From Lumbricus terrestris (lineage: Eukaryota; Annelida; Clitellata; Crassiclitellata; Lumbricidae): a DNA stretch of 64,000 nucleotides. A model generated the notes under the pieces. That model searched no databases, had not been told where the DNA came from, and saw nothing but the letters and a program-made list of their open reading frames with translations. The translations under genes were made by a program, and so were the position numbers. The DNA lies in assembly GCA_949752735.1 (NCBI GenBank), contig OX457050.1, positions 41,998,784 through 42,062,783 of the forward strand. The letters run 5' to 3'. Below, in pieces: positions 1-8,701 of this stretch (its first letter is position 1; every line of letters starts with the position of its first letter).

Positions 1-75
1 AAGGCGGGAAACGAAGAGGCTGCCCTCCAAAAGAGGCAAAAGGCGAGAAACGAAGAGGCTGGTCTCCAGAAGAAA
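1..75. repeat. two-unit 39-bp tandem repeat
   Basis: Two imperfect copies of a 39-bp unit with the core GAAACGAAGAGGCTG start at 1 and 40. The array may continue left of the window. No coding potential is visible. Confidence 0.6.
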
Positions 76-332
76 ATAGGGCACCTCCAATTTTCGCCAC
101 AGGAAAAAAGGGCATGCTATCATGGTATTGTGTTCCCATTTAGAAACAACATGCAAATCTTTCACATAATTTTATTATAATAATATTATGTTCAAATAGT
201 AGCCTAGTTTTCAGTAACGTCGCAAGCTATATATGAGTTCTGACATAAAGTTGGACACTTTTTCTTATGACCGATGCTACACCGTAATGCAGCGTCATTA
301 TACAGAATATGTAAAATTTCGAAGCAGGACTT

Positions 333-720
333 TTTGGTGCAACCGTTTTGGCGCTGGACGTTTTGTCGCCGGATGTTTTTGACAGAAATAAATGCTTGCT
401 AGATGGAAGTTGGATTGAGAAAACTAATTCTTGGCGCAAGTGAAGGCCGGATTTATGGAAATAACTGATCCTGTCACTGGAAGTTAGGTGGATGAAACTA
501 GTTATTTTTTGCTTCAATAGAAACTGGATGGACGAAATTATTTTCTGCCTAAGTGGCCGTAAAGTGGGAGTGGGTTTTACGAAAAAAATCATCTATAAAT
601 GGTATAGCTGGATTGATAAAAAAACTTCTTACTTAAATAGAAGCTGGATTGCTGAAAATTATTTTACCTTACACAGAAGAGGGACTGTTCCTAATCGGGA
701 GGAAGGCAACGTGAAACCAC
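333..720. repeat. degenerate 35-bp minisatellite with a possible G-type transposon end
   Basis: From 395 onward the sequence is built of degenerate 35-bp units with the core GAAGCTGGATTGATGAAAAT, the same unit found across the window. Just before them, 333-390 holds three loose 16-bp repeats (CCGTTTTGGC, GGACGTTTTGTC, GGATGTTTTTGAC). This has the layout of the composite-element ends described elsewhere (short tandem TIR, then 35-bp units). The opposite end was not found, so only a possible one-ended remnant is claimed. Confidence 0.5.
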
Positions 721-820
721 CTCCCTACTCATCCAGAGGAATATGTTAAATGACAATACTAATGTTGCGTGCATGGCGTCATTAGACATACGAACCTGCC
801 TGACGGCAGAGAACTAGTCC

Positions 821-1157
821 GAAGAAGAAGAAGAAGAAGAAGAAGAAGAAGAAGAAGAAGAAGAAGAAGAAGAAGAAGAAGAAGAAGAAGAAGAGGAAGA
901 GGAAGAGGAAGAGGAAGAGGAAGAGGAAGAGGAAGAGGAAGAGGAAGAGGAAGGAGGAGGAGGAGGAGGAGGAGGAGGAGGAGGAGGAGGAGGAGGAGGA
1001 GGAGGAGGAGGAGGAAGAGGACGAGGACGAGGAGGAGGAGGAGGAGGAGGAGGAGGAGGAGGAAGAGGAAGAGGAAGAGGAAGAGGAAGAGGAAGAGGAA
1101 GAAGAAGAAGAAGAAGAAGAAGAAGAAGAAGAAGAAGAAGAAGAAGAAGAAGAGAAG
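821..1157. repeat. polypurine microsatellite (GAA/GGA/GAG)n
   Basis: About 337 bp of uninterrupted purine apart from two cytosines near 1020-1026 (GGACGAGGACGAGG). Blocks run GAA, then GAGGAA, then GGA, then GAGGAA, then GAA, so the tract has rough mirror symmetry. Such homopurine mirror repeats can form triplex (H-DNA). The long Arg-rich and Leu-rich reading frames across it are artefacts of the repeat. Confidence 0.9.
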
Positions 1158-2286
1158 TGGGATTGATAAAAGTTCTCTTTTAAACCTTACTTGCTTTGAT
1201 GATATAATAATCAATATTTAAATAGAAGTTGGATTGATAGAAATAATTACTGCTCCGTTAATTGGAAGCTGTTTTGATGAAAATGATTATTTCAAAGGCA
1301 GATGTCGGATTATTGTGTACCGACCTTGACAACGGCGGATAGATACATTTCCGATGGGGGGGACAAAATTAAGGGTCTTGGTCCAGGAAAAAAGTTCGTC
1401 CGGGTCCCCGAAAAAACTGATGACCTTTTTTTAGTCATCTGCCTCGGATTTCCTCCCCAAAAACCACGTCGTATTTTGCGAACCTCATGGTTGGAGGACG
1501 GACATACGGAGCAACTCACGGGGGGGGGGGCATGTCGACTTTCTGGGCTAGAATAGCTGGTAGAAAATAAAGAATTTTCTAAAAGGGGGCCATGGCAATT
1601 TTGGCCCCCCTGATTCCGCCCTGGACCTTGAGCAATAAAAACGACCGGCACCAAAATGGTGGAGCGACAGCGTCACGTAGCCACCTGTGAAATTTGTTGC
1701 ATAGATTATCATCTCTTTCAACTAAACGATTCAGTCATAGCTGGCGAATTTTATGTAACTCGACCAGGAGCGTGCCAAGTACAGCATCATCATCATGAAG
1801 CATGCCATCCTGGGGCGTTGAATGATGCGGCAACAAACTCCCTCCAGAGAGCGGATGAATTGTTGCTCATCATTTTCGTAGGCTAAGTAGGCTCCTCGGT
1901 TGAGTCGCCACTCCAACGCGAGTAGACCAGATCCAGGCAGACTGATTATCCCGGCGTTGACTACCTCAGTCATCCGTCTTCACTCCATGACCCTGGAGCA
2001 GAGGGGTTATTTTAGGCTAGCCCAAAGCCGGATGCAGTTTAACGTCATACCCAGGACAACGAGTACAGCGAGCTGACTAAATTTGATTTTTCGGTTAATG
2101 CTGGACACTTTGTTTTGTATACTTGGACAACAATTTGCTTATAGACCTACGCCTCATTTTGTTATATCGCACGAAAAATACGCAAAAACATATATTATAC
2201 TGTAGTTATTTCATAAAAATTCAAACTCTTACTCTTCAGCAATGAAAATTATCATAAACTCTTAACAGTGAATGATGGATTTCACT
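1158..2286. other. intergenic, no gene recognised
   Basis: The stretch contains two more degenerate 35-bp units (1217-1290), a G-run near 1519-1530 and a short hairpin whose arms GGGGGCCA and TGGCCCCC lie at 1585-1592 and 1602-1609. It also has a CATCATCAT run near 1785. Short open frames lack coding character. Confidence 0.5.
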
Positions 2287-2634
2287 GGTTTGGGTCCACA
2301 ATACCGAGGGTCCACTATTCCGAACCCTGACCCTACACCTAACTTAGGTCTATAACCTAACCCTCGCTCACCCAAACCCTAACCATAACCCTAAACCTAA
2401 CCCACTCCAACCATAACCCTTACCACAACCATAACCCTAAACCTAGCCCACTCCAACCATAACCCTAACCACAACCATAAACCTAATCCTAACCCACCCA
2501 ACCCTAACGCACCCTAACCCTAGCCCACTGTAACCCTATAACCACAAAGGATAACGAACAAAATATAGGTCTGGCGGATATTCGGAATAATGGACCGTTG
2601 GAATAGTGAACCATCGGAATAGCGGGCCGTTACC
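2287..2634. mobile_element. F-type composite transposon carrying a telomere-like array
   Basis: The termini are GGTTTGGGTCCACAATACC on the left and the inverse of GGTAACGGCCCGCTATTCC on the right. The inverted ends contain repeated units of the form GGTCCACTATTCCGA. The element is flanked by the 8-bp direct repeat ATTTCACT (2279-2286 and 2636-2643; nine bases with one mismatch). The interior (about 2320-2540) is a degenerate array of CCCTAACC, CATAACC and AACCCTAA units resembling vertebrate-type telomere repeats. No protein is encoded, so it is non-autonomous. Inference: the telomere-like DNA is transposon filling, not a fused chromosome end. Confidence 0.6.
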
Positions 2635-2643
2635 AATTTCACT

Positions 2644-3062
2644 ATGTCAGCTTGTAGAACTACAAATTCGACATGCATCGAAACCTTTCGACATTAGCCT
2701 ATAACCTACCATTCCATAATTTTAAATAAGATTTCAACGATTAATGGTTTCTATATTGATTGCCATTCGTTCCTGCTGTCACCGAAGGTTATCACCATCC
2801 AGCCACTTCGTTCAACATTCCTTCGCCCTCCCATCACTTTATCACTGAAATTCGCAAATTACCGTTCCTCCTCTTTGGAACAAACTTTCGCCAGCACTGC
2901 GTCAAACTTCCGACCCATCATACGAGCTCACCAAAACTCCACCTCTCGCTATCTCCCCACAAGTCTTTCACTAAAAACTGAAAACATTTCTCTTTCACAA
3001 ATCCTATCCTGATTCTTCCTCTTCTCACTTCCCTCGTCATTTCAACTCTAAACATCACCCAC
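2644..3062. other. intergenic, no gene recognised
   Basis: No convincing coding frame, RNA gene or mobile element end was seen in this stretch. Confidence 0.4.
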
Positions 3063-3222
3063 CTAAGGTGGGTGCAATCACGTCCTAAAAGTTGGGGGGA
3101 CCATAATGAATCACGTCCTAAACGTTGGGGGGACCATAATAATAAAGTTAGGGGACCACTCAAAAGTTGGGGGGACGCGTCCCGTGGGTCCCATAGGGTG
3201 GTTGCGCCTATGCCCACCTTAG
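3063..3222. repeat. small inverted-ended repeat with tandem GTTGGGGGGACC core
   Basis: Ends CCTAAGGTGGG (3063) and CCCACCTTAG (3213-3222) are inverted to each other. Inside are four loose copies of a unit containing GTTGGGGGGACC, two of them preceded by CACGTCCTAAA. It looks like a MITE of about 160 bp, but no target duplication is obvious. Confidence 0.4.
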
Positions 3223-4596
3223 CCGTCCATCTATCTGCCTCACTCTCCAGACTTGACCCGCTGCCATTCGATTTTTTCTCTAATCGGTTGTGAATAAGCT
3301 GGTTCCCGCGACTTCGCTTTTGTGAAGTAGAAGTCTCGAGATTACTATTACTAGAGTCTGTAACATTTTTGCTTAGAAACAAAATCAATACACCACTGGA
3401 AAATAATCTCTATGTAGTTCATAACAATGATAGTCATGTAATAATAATGTGTCTGATGGACTGGTGGCTGACACAATGGACCAAGGAAGGTCATCGCAGC
3501 AACCTGGCCCGCATGCACTATCTAATCCTGAGTAGGCTACGCGGAAGTAGCCATGCAAAAACCAGGTTCATTATCCAAAATTTAGGTTTATTATCCAAAA
3601 TGTAACGCATTCATTCAATAATAATTAGCGTAGGCAGGACGTAGGAAATTGAGTTTCCGATCAACTGCGATAAGATGCTTTTGAAATTCCATCATTATCT
3701 GTTTCCTCTCAAATGAGATCAGTGTGCGCCAATGTGTTAATGCATGTAATTTACACCGGTGTAACGGTTTCAAATTACCCACCGGTTTCAGATTACCCCC
3801 GGACACTAGATTTGCATCAATCATCGCATATAATTATTGCACTCAAAAATCAGAAAAATGATCCCGCTTATTTTGCTCTAAAGATTTTCATCCGTCATCC
3901 CACTTCGTGGTTTGTTATCAATATTTTGATCGGAAAAAATAATAGCTTCGAAGCCATTTCTCCATGTAACTTCAGCGGCGATTAGTATTTTAGTTACAGA
4001 TAGGCCTAGTTGTATATTATAGCGCCAAGAGACTTAGGTCTACTCTGAAGTGTAAAAAAATTCAACCATGGTCAAATAAAATTGTCTCAAGATGAGCGAG
4101 GGATGTTTTTCAGAACTTGTAAAATTATATAAAATTATTATGTGATAGCATGTAGCATAAATTTTATGGATGATTTTGGGATCAGGTTAACCGAGTCTTT
4201 ATCATGGATGGTGAAATTTAGCATCCTTTCCCAAAATCTATAAAATGGATATTTACATTGAATGGAAACGGAAAAATTCTGACCTTTAGGTGACAACAAA
4301 TAGCTTCCTGTTATGAAGAGTAATTAAATTACTTTTTTAAATATTTTGAAACAATCTATTAATGAGATGTTGCTTTGCTTTATTTCATTAGATGCTGGAA
4401 GATTTTTTCAAGTGCATGATGACAAGCAACATCAGGTTATAACTTGTCAATAAAATTGTCTCATAATTCCATGCTCTCCATGATCTTCTTCGAAAACATT
4501 GGAGCTGCAATATTCACCAGGAACGTTAACAATAATCAGTTATTTCTTCTTCCGTCGCAATGGCTTCTTCGTTAACAACGCAAGGGTGTCCAATTC
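3223..4596. repeat. diverged segments shared with 34 kb and 41 kb
   Basis: No intact gene is present. 3895-4005 matches 34320-34460 (shared start AATGATCCCGCTT), with the distal part inverted in the second copy. 4190-4450 matches 41040-41290 (shared GCATGATGACAAGCAACAT and CTTCCTGTTATGAA). The latter lies upstream of the zinc-finger gene at 6010, and its relative at 41 kb lies upstream of a decayed zinc-finger fragment. These are therefore diverged copies of a zinc-finger locus 5' region. Confidence 0.6.
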
Positions 4597-5534
4597 GAGT
4601 GTAGGACATTTCCCCCCCTGGACAAAAGCCCCCGGACAAAACCCCCCGGACAATTCCCCCCCAGGGTAGGACAATTCCCCCCCTGTCGAACATATTGCGT
4701 GTAAGTGGTATTACTATAAAACGGCGGTCCTGAGTGTCCTAAGTTGGATTGATGAAAATATATCTTGCTAAATAGAAGCCGGATTGATACAAAATAATTT
4801 TTACTTAAATGGAAGCTGGATTGATGAAAATATTCATGCTTAAATTGGAGCGGGATTGATGAAAATATTCTTGCTTAAATGGAAGTTGGATTGATGAAAA
4901 TATTCATGCTTAAATGGAAGCTGGATTGATGAAAATATTCTTGCTTAAATGGAAGCTAGATTGATGAAAATATTCATGCTTAAATTTGAGCGGGATTGAT
5001 GAAAATATTCTTGCTTAAATGGAAGTTGGATTGATGAAAATATTCATGCTTAAATGGAAGCTGGATTGATGAAAATATCCATGCTTAAATGGAAGCTGGA
5101 TTGATGAAAATATTCATGCTTAAATGGAAGCTGGATTGATGAAAATATTCTTGCTTAAATGGAAGCTAGATTGATGAAAATATTCATGCTTAAATTTGAG
5201 CGGGATTGATGAAAATATTCTTGCTTAAATGGAAGTTGGATTGATGAAAATATTCATGCTTAAATGGAAGCTGGATTGATAAAAATATTCATGCTTAAAT
5301 GGAAGCTGGATTGATGAAAATATTCTTGCTTAAATTGGAGCTGGATGGATCAAAATAATTGTTATTTAAATAGAAGTTGGATTAAACGCATTTTTGCCTA
5401 AATGGAAGCAAAGGGGGGGAATTGTCCGGGGGGGGTTAATGTCCTAGGCTAAATCAGGGGGGGAATTGTCCGGGGGGTTTGTCCGGGGGGGTTTGTCCGG
5501 GGGGGTTTGTCCAGGGGGGAAATGTCCGCGCCCC
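4597..5534. mobile_element. A-type composite transposon, copy 1
   Basis: Flanked by the 9-bp direct repeat GTCCAATTC (4588-4596 and 5535-5543). The diverged homologous locus near 41430-41460 has no insertion. The left end is GAGTGTAGGACATTTCC; the right end, inverted, is GGGGCGCGGACATTTCC. Both ends are short tandem arrays of C-rich (left) or G-rich (right) units of the type GGACAAACCCCC. The interior is a 35-bp minisatellite. A non-repeat segment near 4690-4730 contains AACATATTGCGTGTAAGTGG and recurs in other A copies. No protein is encoded. The target duplication size would fit a Mutator-like origin, but this is inferred. Confidence 0.75.
4740..5400. repeat. 35-bp minisatellite array
   Basis: About 18 tandem copies of a 35-bp unit with the core AAATGGAAGCTGGATTGATG followed by AAAATATTC(A/T)TGCTT. 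Variant units with GAGCGGGATTG recur at about 4851, 4991 and 5201, spaced 140 and 210 bp. This indicates higher-order repeats of four and six units. There are no unique spacers, so it is not CRISPR-like. Confidence 0.85.
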
Positions 5535-5902
5535 GTCCAATTCTATGAAAGTTTAGAGGCTTGTAAGCCTTATATATTTGATCACAAATGACAATTGTTT
5601 TTTTACGAAAAAAAAGTCTGGATGAATTACCATTGACCCACGAACGATATCAAAAGTTTGACTTCCATTGATCAACGAAAGAGGAAATTTTCTACACATG
5701 CGTAATGATTTGCTTTCAAGCGGAAACCACCCGTGCCGAAGAAAAGCCTTAAATCTTCTTATATTCAAATTATGCGAAGAATCAATCAGTTTGTGTGATA
5801 TACAAAAGATCAGAAAGAACCAATTGTGGTGAAATAACCATTCATTTTGTAGGAAATTATACGACCAAGGTGAAATTCCAGCAACTAAACATGCTACAGT
5901 GT

Positions 5903-6009
5903 AACCATGCGAGTGTCAGCTGTATAGGAAATCATTTACTGAAATACTTTAGTTGACAGTGCATAATTTTTGGAAAATAATACTGGAGAACAACATGTAA
6001 AAGCTAGCA
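5903..6009 (+). pseudogene. decayed C2H2 finger upstream of the 6010 gene
   Basis: Read across frameshifts, 5903-5945 resembles a finger start (P-C-E-C-Q-L-Y-R-K-S-F-T) and 5978-5995 resembles a linker (N-T-G-E). A similar fragment occurs at 41823-41960. Either the annotated gene once had extra N-terminal fingers, or these belong to a separate broken copy. Confidence 0.5.
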
Positions 6010-6753
6010 ATGTCAAAGATAATTTACTCTCGTCAAAACGTAAGCATGAGGAACCATGTTGGAGAGAAACCATACAAATGTCAGTTATGTCAGAAATCAT
6101 TTACCGTCGGTTGTAATCTGAAAACACACATAAGAACACATACTGGAGAGAAATCTTACAAATGTCAGTTCTGTCAGAAATTCTGGACTACAGGTGGTGA
6201 TCTGAAAAACCACATAAGAACCCATACTGGGGAGAAACCATTCAAATGTCAGTTATGTCAGAAATCATTTACTCTCAGTTCTAATCTGAAAAGACATATG
6301 AGAACACATACTGGAGAGAAATCTTACAAATGTCAGTTCTGTCAGAAATTAAGTACTAGACGTAGTGATCTGGAAAAACACATCAGAACCCATACTGGCG
6401 AAAAACCACATAGTTGCCAGATATGTCGTAAATCATTTGCCCAAAAATGTGGCTTGAAGGTGCATCTGAGAATCCATACTGGAGATAAGCCATACATGTG
6501 CCAAATTTGTCAGAATTCGTTTGCTAATTCCAGTTCTCTGAAAAAGCACATGAGAACTCACACAGGAGAAAGGCCTTACATATGTGAGGTTTGTAATAAA
6601 GGATTTACACAAAGTGGAAGTCTAAAGAATCACAGGAGAACTCATGCAACTGATAAGCAATATGCGCAAAATAAATTTAATACCAAGAGCAGTTCTTTAG
6701 CAAAGCAGCTTAATTATGTCAATGAAAAACACAGACACAGGATCTTCAAATGA
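6010..6753 (+). CDS. C2H2 zinc-finger protein, part 1 (fingers)
   Basis: The 247-residue frame holds seven consecutive C2H2 fingers (roughly residues 23-208) of the form C-x2-C-x12-H-x3-H joined by TGEKP-type linkers. These are the mark of sequence-specific DNA-binding nuclear proteins. A Lys/Asn-rich tail follows and stops at 6753. Related genes in this window (29474-30985 and 57513-58691, minus strand) continue past this point into a conserved C-terminal finger. Here that part lies in another frame (6750-7073) and overlaps the stop in the four bases ATGA. The simplest reading is a single gene broken by a frameshift, or a sequencing error. The start codon is uncertain because decayed finger sequence lies just upstream. 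No DNA target can be predicted. Confidence 0.75.
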   Translation: MSKIIYSRQNVSMRNHVGEKPYKCQLCQKSFTVGCNLKTHIRTHTGEKSYKCQFCQKFWTTGGDLKNHIRTHTGEKPFKCQLCQKSFTLSSNLKRHMRTHTGEKSYKCQFCQKLSTRRSDLEKHIRTHTGEKPHSCQICRKSFAQKCGLKVHLRIHTGDKPYMCQICQNSFANSSSLKKHMRTHTGERPYICEVCNKGFTQSGSLKNHRRTHATDKQYAQNKFNTKSSSLAKQLNYVNEKHRHRIFK

Positions 6754-7073
6754 AAAGTGAAGTAATTGCTAACCAATCTGATCATTTCAACACAAGTAGT
6801 ACTACATGTGCTATTGACAAACCTAATGAAAGTGTCTCAAACAGCGTATTTCCGCATTCTGGTGGATTTCCATGTCCTTTAGCGAAAATTAGAGATGGTG
6901 AATGTCTGCATATTAGCAACTTCGGATCGACTGTGGATAAAAACGCGCCTTTGTTGAACTCTTTTGGATGTGGTATATGTGACAAATTGCATGAAACAAA
7001 GAAAGAATTTCTGGAGCATTGCGCTAGTCATCGACTTTCTCCACCTGACGACTTAGCTGCTCACCTGTGCTGA
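6750..7073 (+). CDS. C2H2 zinc-finger protein, part 2 (C-terminal conserved finger)
   Basis: A 107-residue frame whose last 35 residues (from FGCGICDKLHETKKEFLEHC) align with the C-termini of the two related proteins at 29.5 kb and 57.5 kb. The motif is C-x2-C-x12-H-x3-H, so it is a lone C2H2 finger separated from the main cluster, followed by SPPDDLAAHLC at the stop. It probably continues the frame ending at 6753 after a one- or two-base shift; the ATG at 6750 need not be a real start. Function of the C-terminal finger is unknown. Confidence 0.6.
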   Translation: MKSEVIANQSDHFNTSSTTCAIDKPNESVSNSVFPHSGGFPCPLAKIRDGECLHISNFGSTVDKNAPLLNSFGCGICDKLHETKKEFLEHCASHRLSPPDDLAAHLC

Positions 7074-7635
7074 ATTATGATTCAAAGTATTTGTGATCGA
7101 AACATTTGTAGCGTGAGCTCATGTAAAGATGTTATAGAAGTTCTTGTTGGTATTTAAAGATGATTCGTGTCGCCGTTCTTCAGCCAAGTTTGGGACTGCA
7201 CTGTAAGAGTAAAACCAGTTGCAGGGTTATTATGAAACTTCTGAGAGACAATATACTTAAATAGCTAGGGTGTTTTGGGGCAAGTTGACGGGAGGGGCAA
7301 GATAATTGTAGCGCTATAAAATTATTGCGCGTTGCAGGGAAACAGTCTAACAATATGAGAAACAAAGAAGAAGCCAAGATCTTCCTTTTGGGAAATGGCG
7401 ACAACGTGATTAGATGTTTCGATCGCCGTTTTTTTCTGAAAGGCAACTTTTCCTATCTACCTCTTAACACATTTCGCTCTTAGAAAATAGCGTTTATCTT
7501 AATACCCATGAATGCCAAAAAACTGAGAATTATATTATTTTGTTAAGCATTTATTTTCAGTTGTTAGTGATGTATTTTATGTTTCCAAGTCACACTGTAC
7601 AAATCATAGCTCCCAGATTTTAGTGAGTGCCTCTG

Positions 7636-7710
7636 TCGGGGCAAGATGACGGGGGCAAGTTGGCGGATACAATCAACTTGCCCCACCGGTCAACCAACTT
7701 GCCCCACAAT
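7636..7710. promoter_or_regulatory. internal copies of TIR core (likely transposase-binding sites), left cluster
   Basis: Four GGGGCAAG-type or inverse CTTGCCCC motifs are packed in 75 bp, in both orientations. They match the terminal repeat core GGGGCAAGTTGAC. Repeated subterminal motifs commonly serve as transposase-binding sites; binding here is inferred. Confidence 0.55.
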
Positions 7711-8089
7711 TATAATAATTTGTTTTCTGCCGTTTAGAATTCTAAATTAGGCCTACTCTGTTCTGGTGGATGGGCCATGTGCTGCATGACTTCCCACCTT
7801 TGTAGGCTTCCTTCTACCACCTGCACCCTCGTGCCCATAATCGCACAAGCCCTTCGTCAGATGGTATTATGAGAAAAACTCATCAATAGGATTATATATT
7901 CGATTTTAGCATGATGTGGGTTTTTCATAAGTTGTATGAATTGTATAATTTATGTTTACTACTATGTCTGTACGCCAACACCAAAATACGTGTAGCTATT
8001 GGCTAAATAAAGAATAATCTTATAATTTTAACTTTTACTCGCCATTGCATGAATTTTAGTGTTGGTGGCATTCAAGTTGGATACGACAA

Positions 8090-8350
8090 GAATTCTCACT
8101 AAATAGAAGTCGGATTGATGAAAATAATTTTAAATTAAATATGAGTGAGGTCAATTAAATAATTCTTGTCTAAATTGAAACTGGATTGATAAAAAATAAT
8201 TGTTTAAATAGAATTTAGATTGATAAAAATAATTTGCCCAGATAGAATCTGGATTGGTTAAATGATTTCGTGCCTGCATAAAAACTGGATTGATGACAGG
8301 ATTCATGAGAAAATATAAGAAAATATAAGTCGGATTTATGAAACATACAT
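8090..8350. repeat. degenerate 35-bp minisatellite units inside pogo-PHD 1
   Basis: Roughly seven degenerate units with cores such as AAATAGAAGTCGGATTGATG and AAACTGGATTGATAAAAAAT lie between the left end and the transposase gene. They are the same family as the A to E composite filling. No flanking TIR was identified. Confidence 0.6.
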
Positions 8351-8701
8351 GTAAAAGTCTACATTGGACAAATAATTTAGAACTTTGTAACGATGGATTA
8401 CTTAATTAATTTTTGCTGTGACTAGGCGTTATTACATTAAAATGTGTTGTGTCGAAAACTGTTAATTCTAGGACGTAGGCCTAAGCCCATATGGATAGAC
8501 TTACAATAGGCCTAAGCAAGCTAATACCTTCTGAGAAGGTTTCTTGAATGGACACTTAAAATCTTGAAATGGTTGAATGAATGAAAAGACGTGATTTTAA
8601 AACGTTCTCTAATCGGGTTCTTTCCTTGAATAAACGATGTAATATTTAATTGTTTAAAAAATACTTTTTATGTTATCTCTTCAGGTCACAAAAGTTACAC
8701 A

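Noticed and set aside
769..1221. Long Arg-rich (plus) and Leu-rich (minus) open frames
   Set aside because: Both are direct translations of the GAA/GGA microsatellite and have no other coding evidence.
2320..2540. Telomere-like repeats as a chromosome end or fusion point
   Set aside because: The block is short, degenerate and enclosed by inverted ends with a direct repeat, which fits transposon filling better.
4740..5400. Regular 35-bp repeats considered as a CRISPR array
   Set aside because: Units are contiguous with no unique spacers, and the surrounding genome is eukaryotic.
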